From contig NC_091100.1 in assembly GCF_024713975.1 (NCBI RefSeq), positions 13,546,001 to 13,610,000 of the forward strand: DNA of 64,000 nt, read 5' to 3'. The first letter of the stretch is position 1. Every line of letters starts with the position of its first letter. The position numbers and the translations under genes are program-made. Below are positions 38,641-47,640 of this stretch, one piece after another. Source of the stretch: Paralichthys olivaceus (Eukaryota; Chordata; Actinopteri; Pleuronectiformes; Paralichthyidae). Below the pieces are notes generated by a model. The model was not told where the DNA came from. It ran no database searches and saw only the letters and a program-made list of their open reading frames with translations.

Positions 38641-38654
38641 CATGGGTGGGTACC

Positions 38655-38716
38655 TTAGACTGAATACTGTCTGATGGGGAAGCCCTCGGCCTTGATGACA
38701 GCGTTTAATCCTTCAC
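38655..38716 (-). CDS. Orphan terminal-exon candidate
   Basis: A good minus-strand acceptor (tgtctcctgtgcag) precedes 62 nt that read, from phase 1, EGLNAVIKAEGFPIRQYSV and then stop. Third positions are mostly C or G (GTC ATC AAG GCC GAG GGC TTC CCC ATC), unlike the AT-rich surroundings, which suggests coding. I cannot name the protein. No matching upstream exons were found between here and 41,844. It may be the last exon of a small unrecognised gene or a pseudogene fragment. It cannot be spliced in frame onto the neighbouring pde6h exon. Confidence 0.3.
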
Positions 38717-38719
38717 CTG

Positions 38720-41260
38720 CACAGGAGACAGAATCTGCATCAGCATTTAATACAGGGACCAAAACATGTGGCATGACACTGCAATTACAGGCTGTGATTA
38801 TGTAATAAACAGGTGATTTGTGCACATCAGAAAATAAATGGAAATAACCACAGTGTGGAAAAGCTGATAATATCAGTTTTTTCATTTTTGTTTATTGAGT
38901 AATAATCAAGGTGGTCTGATAAAACCTGTGATTTGATGATAGTCGACCCGAGGTGAAAAATACTTCAGCACAGAAATAAAACAAAATGGCGACTGCTTAT
39001 TTACAACAGCTACTGCAGATAAATATGTCACAAGCTACGGTTTGCATCAGTTGCATGTGTATTGTTGAAACTTGTCATGATTTAAATCAAATGTTTGTAT
39101 TCTGAGCTTCATTCATTTAAAAACTATTATAATGAATGAAATTTTACATATAGAGAGGCGTGCATGATAACATCCACCCACATCTGCAATGTTTACAAAT
39201 TATGCTAAATGCATGATCATAGTTCAAATTGAACTTTTTAATGTAAAATATGGCTCAGATCACATGGTAAAAATACCATCAATGTGTGCATGTTGTAATC
39301 CTAGCTGCTCCCATGAGGAACAGCTACAGTGGATCACCTCCTGCATTTGTTTACACACCAATGTGCTTTCTTGACTTGGGTGTCGGGGAATCAGGGACTT
39401 AACCACAAACCCACAGAAAATTGCTGCCCCTGCACCTGCACCACCACTTCCCTACAAGCCTCTGCCCCCTTAATACAACTGTGTACATGTGTGTACATGT
39501 GTTCCTGTAAGTAACAGTCATGGTAAACTCTAAAGAAAACATCTCTGACTTTTAAAACCCGTGTACGTCTGTAATGACACATATGGATAAATCCCAATCC
39601 TCTTAGAGCCTAAGATGGCAGCTTACCTCGCCTCAGACTGAGAGTCATGGCTTCATGTCAGAGCAAAAAACAAAGTGGAAAACAACATCCTCTGGTCCCA
39701 AGTATCACCTGAGATAATTTCACCTTCTGCACTGAGCTCTCTGAGAAATCTTTAAAATCTAATTTTATTTTGTTCAAGCTGCTGCTGGCATTTGGAAAAG
39801 AATCTATATCTATATGTAATGTTAGAACATTGATTTGTGTAAAGATATTTAGTCAAGCTGATGTCCAGAGACATATACACAAAGTTAGAAGGGTGCAGTC
39901 ACGGACACATGGCCTTGTTGATCAAGTCTCTCCTTCTAGGAACTGTGTTTTTTTTTCCACATGCTATAATTTGTGGGTGATTCCTGGATGTCTGAGTTGT
40001 TATTGGGTAAGAGATTTTGGTATGCATCATTGTCAGCAACAACAAAACCTTATACGCTAGTGTACATGTATAAAAAAATATTTCTCATGGCTGTAGCTTT
40101 GCTCTTCATGCTCAAACTAAAATATGAATTAGAGCCATGGAAAGGGAAACAAATCTGAGATTACAAGAATAGGGCTGTAGTCTTCAAGTGGAGCTCTGGC
40201 AAATATTGGTTCTCCTTGCTGGTTATTTCCTAAATAACTTCTCATTAAATTATTACTTAATTTTTGTTCTATTAAGACTTTCTTCTCAATTTAAACTTTA
40301 TTCTCTCAATATTAAATTATTCTCAAAATCTCAAAAAAGATTTCATCCATATGGCCCTAATACTTGCAAATTAAAGAAATAGCACAAAAATCTATTTTTA
40401 GTTGAACTTGTTGTAAGTGGTAGCTCTTTGCACCCAGTGATGAGGGGCTGAAGACTACTAGAAAAATGTATCTAAAAAGTTTGGGAACCACTGCTCTACA
40501 CTGAGATGTTGTGTGGGCTTCATATGTTAAAGGCTCAGAGCTCACAGTAGAATGAGATATTGCCCCTGAGATTTCTACCTTAAAATCACTATACATACAG
40601 TCATTCATCCATCCATTCATTCATATTCACAGAAATGTTATAACTATTAACTAATATGATAATAATACAACACTTTGGTTATGTGAGGTTCATCAGTCTA
40701 AATGTCATTTTCCAGACCTTTGTTTCATCTCCTCTCACTCTTTCATTCTCTGTGTTCATCCACTTTTTCTGCTTCATGTCCCTGATGATAAAGTGGCCAA
40801 AGGATTCAACATTAGGTTTGTTATGTTTATGCCACGTTGCACAGAGCACTGTCCTCTCTGTCAGCTCCCCGTTTGAAGGCAGCTAATTGGTGCAGTGACA
40901 CAGATGCACATTGATATCTGGAGGCCACCAGCAAACAACACAAACATAGATATAACCAGAGGAGCTGCTAAATATTTCATTTATATCTTAAAGAGTGCAT
41001 GTCCTCAGTTTCTGAAGTAGCCTATATGATGTCAATGGTGGGTTAGGGTTCGTGTTAGTGTTAACTCTCTTTTCTTCTGGAGAAATAGAGTGGACCGTTT
41101 TTGTGAAGAAGAAGGTTTTGTTACCATGGAAACAACGGCTTGAAGTTTTCTTCCCTGTTTTCTATTTTCCACCAGCCTCTGTCCTTGAAGACAGATTTAT
41201 TTTTACAGTTTGAGAGATGAATATAACAGTGCGGAAACTAAAACAACAATGGACTAAGAG
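38720..41260. other. Intergenic stretch, no gene recognised
   Basis: AT-rich with no identifiable exon. Contains the hAT-like terminus listed separately and a short degenerate telomere-like ggttagggtt near 41,041. Confidence 0.5.
40430..40493 (-). mobile_element. hAT-type transposon terminus remnant
   Basis: The minus strand starts CAGTGGTTCCCAAACTTTTT, the classic terminal motif of hAT (Charlie-like) elements. The paired end and 8-bp target duplication were not identified, so it is a fragment. Confidence 0.55.
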
Positions 41261-41398
41261 CTTTATTTTGCTAAGTGTATGTGCATTGAGTGAGGCCAGT
41301 AAACAGTGAAAGTCACAAGAGGCGAAACAACATGTATGTATTTCTCTGTGTTGGTAAAAGAAAGAACACGATCACATATGTTCTATGGAAAATCCACA

Positions 41399-41404
41399 TT
41401 TATT
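41399..41404 (-). terminator. Candidate polyadenylation signal, pde6h copy 1
   Basis: AATAAA on the minus strand, about 440 nt beyond the stop. A second lies at about 41,263. Confidence 0.4.
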
Positions 41405-41843
41405 ATTTTTATGGAGTTGTTCCTCTCTACTGACAGAACAGACAAAGCAGAGACTTTTTTCCCTGGAGAACAAAATGACCAAAATTTAATCTGATTTATC
41501 CGATTAACAATATATTACATTTGTCATTTTTCCTTTGTCTAGATTTGTCAATACAGAGAAAGAGAGAAAATAGGAAAAAAAGAGAGGTTTTGGATAAAAG
41601 AGAAGGCAGGGATGAAAAAAGTATGAGAGGATGATAGTGAATTGCAGGAAAGGCAGGGGCAATTAAAGTGCATTGGACAAGACAGAGTGCCAGAATATTA
41701 TTTTTCCAGGTCAAACCTCTAAATCATGAAGGGCTGCCTCCTCTCTAAAGCACACAGGTAGTAGATCTTCAGCTGCTTAAACAACAGTAGGAATACATGA
41801 GCGACTATAGTGGCAAATAGGGGCAAAGGCAGAGGAGAGAGGT

Positions 41844-42173
41844 CTAAACAATTCCATATTTCGCCAGGTCGCTGAGCTCCATGTCGCCAAAGGCTTCCCA
41901 TGGGCAAATCACGGTGATGTCTGTTCCCAGACCCTCCATGCCCGGGATGTCATCTCCGAATCTGGAGACAAAAAACATCTGATGTTTATAAAGTCAGGCT
42001 GGTGGTAAACTGACAACAGGGTAGTTGCACACTAAGAGAAAGTGTGATCGTAATGTGTCTTACCCTTTCTGGCCTGGTTTAGGTGCCTTACTCTTGAAGG
42101 TGCGCATGGCCCTCTGCTTGAATTTAGGAGGAGCCTTTTTGTCGGCAGGTGCTGCAACGGCGACGTCTGCCAT
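41844..42173 (-). CDS. pde6h: Photoreceptor PDE6 inhibitory gamma subunit, copy 1
   Basis: Two coding exons, 42,173-42,064 (110 nt) and 41,961-41,844 (118 nt), joined GG|A for 75 residues. The protein has the PPKFKQR...FKSK polycationic region that contacts PDE6 and transducin, then [16 protein letters not shown] and the CPWEAF C-terminal inhibitory segment ending KYGIV. The family inhibits the PDE6 catalytic core in photoreceptors until transducin removes it. The N-terminus is shorter than the human 83-87 residues, and the positions of human PDE6G Thr22 and Thr35 are Ala and Met. The exon starts at an acceptor 12 nt before the ATG (42,185), and a noncoding first exon is inferred with its donor at 42,585. 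Calling it pde6h (cone) rather than pde6g rests on the erp27 neighbour and general resemblance. Confidence 0.93.
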
Positions 42174-42584
42174 TTCGTTTAGTTACTGACATAAAGAAAA
42201 AGGAGAGAAAAACATAGAATGTGAGTTTCTTGCAGATCTTTTAAACCTTGGATTAAAACTTTTCAATTTGCCACTTTGCTTGTATTCAATTTCATTTGGG
42301 CCTTCTCATTCATATCTTACACTGCGCTGTTTCCGTACACTTTTGTTAAATTAAAGTGTTTTCTATCCTCTTCAGCAAGCTGATCATCGACCAGGCCATT
42401 AACATAAGTATACACAAGTATCATTTTCAGCTCCATGTCTCTTGATAACAACTCTGAAGCCATTTGTCTGTCTGCATTGCTCTTCTCTAAGAAAACTGAA
42501 AATCTGAGGCAGCACATGTTGCCACATCAAGAAGAGCATTGAACCCCCTGAACACCAGCTGAGAGAACTGCAGTGTCATCTTAC

Positions 42585-42660
42585 CTTGTGTTGAAGTCTA
42601 TGAAGAACAGTTTTTCAAGATGCTGTCTGTTGATCTTGTCAGTTTGTCCTCTCACTGTCG
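42585..42660 (-). other. Inferred noncoding first exon of pde6h copy 1
   Basis: Minus-strand AACACAAG|GTAAGATG gives a strong donor at 42,585/42,584. The start is estimated about 25-30 bp below the TATA-like box, near 42,645. Copy 2 has the same arrangement of a noncoding exon and a coding exon. Confidence 0.5.
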
Positions 42661-42670
42661 AACTGTCCCC

Positions 42671-42697
42671 TTTTAAAGTCCTGCAGGCTGTTAATCC
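42671..42697 (-). promoter_or_regulatory. TATA-like box plus CRX/OTX site, pde6h copy 1
   Basis: The minus strand reads GGGATTAA (TAATCC on the + strand at 42,692-42,697), then 14 nt, then TTTAAAAG. GGATTA is the core bound by the photoreceptor regulator CRX/OTX. The layout mirrors the promoter of copy 2. Confidence 0.6.
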
Positions 42698-42907
42698 CCT
42701 CAGATGTTCAATCTGTCATTCTTCTATGTGCCAACTCCGCTCGCTCCTCTTCCATTCCAGATTAGCCACAAATAGACAAGATCAAGGATGAAAGATATAA
42801 ATACAAGGTGTATCTTAAGTTGGCACCGTGTGCTGGCAGTGCACCGACAGCATGACTACCAATTTAAAGACAAAACAAATCTGAACATAATACATGTATT
42901 GTCTCTT

Positions 42908-42934
42908 CTCTGTCTGTCTGTCTGTCTGTCTGTG
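42908..42934. repeat. (TCTG)n microsatellite
   Basis: About six tandem TCTG copies between the two pde6h genes. Confidence 0.9.
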
Positions 42935-43076
42935 TCACAGGCCTCCACAGTCAATTTGTTACCCACACATACCCCTGCATCATGAAAGCTTTTGTAATGT
43001 GTTTATAACATAACTTAACATCTCTAACTACTATTTGAACCTGTGTATATTATTCAAAATCATTCTATCAACATTT

Positions 43077-43357
43077 GGTAACACTTTATATTAGGGAACA
43101 CACAAAGTGAACATAAACAAGCACTTGATTGTAATTCATGTACATCGACTTCCTTACTTATCATCAATAAGCAGTAATTAGGAGGTTATTAAGGGAACAC
43201 TGTTAATCAAGGTAGTAGTTGCAGAATAAGGTAATTAAGAATAAGGCTTTAATAAGTGCTTTATAATGACTAATAAAGAGCCAATATGCCTCTAATAGCC
43301 ATGCTAATAAGCAACTAGTTAATGGTTGATATGTGTTCCCTAATATAAAGTGTTACC
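43077..43357. mobile_element. 281-bp MITE with 25-bp inverted ends and 8-bp TSD
   Basis: Left end GGTAACACTTTATATTAG... (43,077-43,101) and right end 43,333-43,357 are perfect 25-bp inverted repeats. CAACATTT flanks both ends (43,069-43,076 and 43,358-43,365) as an 8-bp target duplication. The interior has no coding capacity. An 8-bp duplication points to hAT-type transposase mobilisation, though the terminal bases are not the usual CAG. The element lies between the two divergent pde6h promoters. Confidence 0.93.
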
Positions 43358-43369
43358 CAACATTTTATC

Positions 43370-44440
43370 ATCTATACATTTTACACTTTTATAATTATAA
43401 TAGTTATACTAAACATTACAGTTTATTATTTCATTTTATGTTAGATTTCTACATTTGTTAAACTGTATTATTATGATAAATAATTACTGACTACAACATA
43501 AATGAATTAAATCATTTTCCAACTTCCCAGGATTCAAGTCCCCTACATTCTTCTTTGATTTTACTGAAGCCTACTTCTCTACTACATTTAATTGTAATAA
43601 GTAGTTTTTAGTTTTATACATGCAGTATACAGTTTATTTAAGGTCATGAATAAGCTTGAACCATTACCTGACACCTTGACAACTGAGTTCTAGTCATCAT
43701 GACACATCAGTTTTAAAAAAGCTGACTTGGCTTGGATGACCTGTGACCTCATACCTAGTTCAGACACGAGGGAGGGTTAAAGGAATGAGAGAAACTTAAA
43801 GAACAGATTAGAAACCTTTAAGATACCAAAGCCTGGGATGTACAGTGGCATGGTTTGAAAACAAACGTGCCCTGATGTCGCCTGCACACTGATCTGGAGC
43901 ATGTGATGTAAAAGAGACGTCCTGAGGCTCCGTTTAGCTCACTGCTGACAAATAAATCACTTCATCGTTCAGCTTTTAATCCCTCGTCTCATGGCAGTGA
44001 CTGAGGGTAGAGACAGAGACAATTTACCTCAACAATAATGTCACATGAAAATTGGAATCGAAGGGCAGAAATAAAAGAAAACATTAATTTAGAAAAGTCA
44101 GCAGTTATAATCCATGATCTTTATATTCTGTGACTGAAAAGTTTGACATTCAAACTCCACTTTCTATGACTTTTTCCACAGCTTTCATTTTCTCAATCAG
44201 ATGATGAAGACATTGAGATGTGGATGAAAGCTCTGCAAAAGTGAATGTTAAAACTTTCACTCATATCAGCACATTCAAGATCAGTGTTTTAAAACTGTGA
44301 AATGCATTCATTGTCATTGCAGAATAATATATCATCCTACAGTTATAATACATGAATGTATATATTATTACTGTACAATAACATTATTCTATAAGAACAT
44401 ATTCAGAAAACAATCAGGCTCTACTTTGTTTTTCTCAGAG
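43370..44440. other. Intergenic part of the divergent pde6h pair
   Basis: AT-rich with no gene recognised. It may hold shared regulatory DNA for the two genes, but no specific site was identified. Confidence 0.4.
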
Positions 44441-44532
44441 TGGCATCATTATGTAAGGTAAACATCGTCACACGTCTTGACGGATAATGGTGGAATCCTG
44501 AGCCCCCTCCCTAATCTCATAGAGCAGAAAGG

Positions 44533-44618
44533 CCAATTAGAGGATGGGGAGTTAGGAAAAAAAAAGGAGAAGTTTATGGATGAGCATGTTTGGGGGATTA
44601 GCAGGGGGTGTATATAAG
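44533..44618 (+). promoter_or_regulatory. Promoter of pde6h copy 2: homeobox, CRX and TATA sites
   Basis: CCAATTAG (44,533-44,540) resembles the photoreceptor conserved CAATTA element. GGGATTAG with core GGATTA (44,595-44,600) fits CRX/OTX. TATATAAG (44,611-44,618) is a strong TATA box. A start near 44,640 leads into a noncoding exon ending at the donor CAACAG|GTAGG (44,700/44,701). Confidence 0.65.
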
Positions 44619-44639
44619 AAGAAGCAGTACAGACGCCAG

Positions 44640-44700
44640 AAAGACTCACACTGAGAAGAGGAACTTTGGACAGAACCCATTTGTTTGACTGCGACAACAG
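44640..44700 (+). other. Inferred noncoding first exon of pde6h copy 2
   Basis: Bounded on the left by the expected TATA-directed start and on the right by the donor gtaggatcac. The intron of about 1.16 kb ends at the acceptor tctctcag before 45,857. Confidence 0.55.
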
Positions 44701-45868
44701 GTAGGATCACACTCTGAACTTCACTGTAGGACTTCAGAAAGATACAGTGAGAATCATGGAAGAGCTCTCACTGTGTATAGATCTTTAAAATATTTTAAAA
44801 TATTTGAGGAGGCATGCATGTGTACTGGGATGCACTGCTTAGCCTTATCTCTAGCTTCTTCTAAATGTATACCTTTATTAGTTTTACACATTGCATCTTT
44901 GTTTTGTATATATTGTCCTGTTTACCTTTGCTAGAACTTTGTCAATATTGTTTTTAAAAGTGTTATATAGGCAACATTTACCTAATTCATAACTTACTTT
45001 TACTTTGAAGAGACACTGAGGTCCATGGAGGTCACTTCCTTTATTCTCTGCATTGACATAATGCCATTTAGAAATTCTGACAATGCAGAGAATTTGTAGA
45101 ACCTTACCCTTTAATTATTACTATTACATCTAGTTTGCATTTTCAGTTCAATATGTGAATAAGATCAAACAATTACCTGTTCTTTCATCAAATTTGTATT
45201 TCTTTGTGTTCGGGGAGGGGGGAGGGGGTTCAGAAATCTGTTGAATTTTAGTCTTTTTCCCATGGGAAAAGACACAAATAGTATTGAATTGTAAATACAG
45301 GCAATGTCAGTGAAAGCATCTGTGATAGCAATAAATAAACTACTTATTACTAGAACTTGATCTCTGACATGTAAATTAGAAAAGATCTTATTACAATATC
45401 ATTAAGTACAGATACAAAAAATGGATGTACAACTAATTGATTAATCAACACTGATTACACGTGCTACAGTAATTTTAGTATCATCACAGAAGATTCCTGC
45501 TGATCTTTTCTGTGAGACACCACAGAGGTCAGAAATAGTTGGGATTAAAGCAGGTTGAAAATTAGTTGACTCTCAGTTTATAATTTACAAGGTACAGCAT
45601 GTGTGTTGACTAACTGTGGAATTAAGTGAATTAAATTATCCTGCAGGTCTCAAGATGTACAAGTCTGTAACTTAGCCAGGAGTAATCTTTAAAGCCAAGG
45701 AGTAAAAATAGACAAAGCTGTTTGTGTAACTGTGTCTTAAGGATCTGCACAGCTTTGGTCTAAAATTGGACCTCACCTGTGTGTGTTACATCAGCTAAGG
45801 TCTTACACATGAAGATTAACAAGATTACCTGACTTTTGACTTTTTTTTTCTCTCAGACTATAAAAAAA

Positions 45869-46190
45869 ATGGCAGACACAGCCGTTGCAGCACCCGCCGA
45901 CAAGAAGGCCCCCCCCAAGTTCAAGCAGAGGGCCGCTCGCACCTTCAAGAGCAAGGCCCCTAAGCCAGGCCAGAAGGGGTAAGTACAGGATATGAAAATA
46001 TTTCCTCAGACCAAAGGTCAAGTGAAACATAACCAGGAAATTAAAACATGTCTTTGTTTTTTGTTTTTTCAGATTCGGAGACGACATCCCCGGCATGGAG
46101 GGTCTCGGCACAGACATCACAGTGGTTTGCCCATGGGAAGCCTTTGGTGACATGGAGCTGAGCGACCTGGCGAAATATGGAATCGTCTAG
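45869..46190 (+). CDS. pde6h: Photoreceptor PDE6 inhibitory gamma subunit, copy 2
   Basis: Two coding exons, 45,869-45,978 (110 nt) and 46,073-46,190 (118 nt), encode 75 residues. The protein differs from copy 1 at only three positions: Thr4 for Val, Ala23 for Met and Val55 for Ile. The exon phase is the same and the introns differ, with many silent differences. All functional segments are kept: PPKFKQR...[22 protein letters not shown] and KYGIV. The ATG follows acceptor tctctcag by 12 nt, as in copy 1. The position equivalent to human PDE6G Thr35 is Ala. The gene is transcribed away from copy 1. Both are intact with photoreceptor-type promoters, so both are probably expressed in retina; rod or cone partition is unknown. 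Confidence 0.94.
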
Positions 46191-46716
46191 AAAACCATCT
46201 ACTTTACCTCCCTGCAACAATATTCCTTCGCCCAGTTTTCCTCCCCTTCACCCTCCTCTTCTCCCTCCCCTCCTAAAGTACCTGATCTGATGTTTGTCAA
46301 TGCGTTAGGCCCACATGGGTTTTGGGAAACATTGCACAAAAAAGAAAACCCAAAGCTGATCCAAAAACATGTCAAAATGTAATTATAAGATTATTTATTA
46401 TAATTATTTATATACACACCGAGCTGTCCATGCTTCGAGCAAAGACTGCAAACTTATTTACCTCCTCCTGATATTTTTGCACTTGGCTTGTGCACACCTG
46501 AGAGACAATGGACCAAGTCTGTTGTATGCAGGTGTAATTGCACGGTCACTCCTCTCTCCTGCCTTTTCCACTCCATGACCCTGCCCCCTCTTTGGAGTTC
46601 ACCATTCTTAATGTACAGCTGTTTATAAAAGATATATTTTGATTTTTAAGAGCTATGAATGTAAATGTGTGCACACTGTCAATAGGAATTGTGAAGAACA
46701 GCTGAATAGAACTGTC

Positions 46717-46722
46717 AATAAA
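46717..46722 (+). terminator. Polyadenylation signal, pde6h copy 2
   Basis: AATAAA in the phrase ctgtcaataaatag, 527 nt past the stop, following an uninterrupted AT-rich 3' UTR. Confidence 0.65.
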
Positions 46723-46739
46723 TAGTTTCCCCTAAGAAA

Positions 46740-47640
46740 TGACTTCTCTGCTTGTTGCAGTATAAATGTGTGGGAGTGATGATTGAATGCATCACTATCT
46801 GCATTATTGAAGCTACTATCAATATTTATGCCACTTTGGTACAGACTGTATTAGTTCAACAATTATTTAATGTATTGCCACAATAATGGTTTTCTGACAT
46901 TTCATCCTGACTCTGGTGATCTCTTGGGTTTTCCTCTAGTGCCACCATGAGGTTGAAAAGTGTGATTGAATCATCTAGACTTTTAACTTACGGGTGGAAA
47001 TTTTGGCCATTATGACATTCTTAAAAATGAATTGTACTTACTGATCTCTTCATGAGGGAGTCAAGTGGGTCTGATTATTGGCTGAGTTTCTGGAGTTAGA
47101 GACGAAAACATTGTGAAAGGAGAATTAATACTGAACTTACATTAATCAGTTGACCTGAAACAGAGTTCTTTACACGGTCGATACTAAGTCAGTAATGTTT
47201 CCATTGCAAACTTATATTTTTCAGGGATGAAAATGAAATACTTAAAATTTAAAAGAACTATCGCAGGAACTGTCGCATGGGAACTGTATCTCAGGTCAAA
47301 ATAAAAAACAGCTAACATGAAGACACCAAGGGTTACAGATGAAAATATATTGAAGATTCTCTTCCTGGTAATTTTCTTGATGACCGCTGATCTCATTTAC
47401 ACCAGAGATGACACACTGCTGAGGATTTAGTCACTTACATGAGAGATTATTGTCAAAAACAGGCAAACGACGACGGACAAGAGATTGCTTGCACCCTTTA
47501 TAGTTCAAGATAAAGTCAGAGGTAGTTTTCAGCACTAACCTCTTGACATGTGAGAATCTGGAAAACAATGCTCTCTCATCATTTTAAATAAATACAACAC
47601 CAAATAAGAGAACCCGGAAACTGGTTCACAACAAAACATT
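46740..47640. other. Intergenic stretch between pde6h and rbfox 3' ends
   Basis: No gene recognised. The two convergent transcription units probably end on either side of it. Confidence 0.5.

Noticed and set aside
41039-41063. Telomere-like ggttagggttcgtgttag
   Set aside because: Only two degenerate hexamers; too short to call an interstitial telomere block or array fragment.
34600-41800. An ARHGDIB gene expected from human gene order
   Set aside because: No exon with RhoGDI sequence was found on either strand.
45803-46153. 116-residue minus-strand ORF
   Set aside because: Antisense shadow of the pde6h copy 2 exons and intron.
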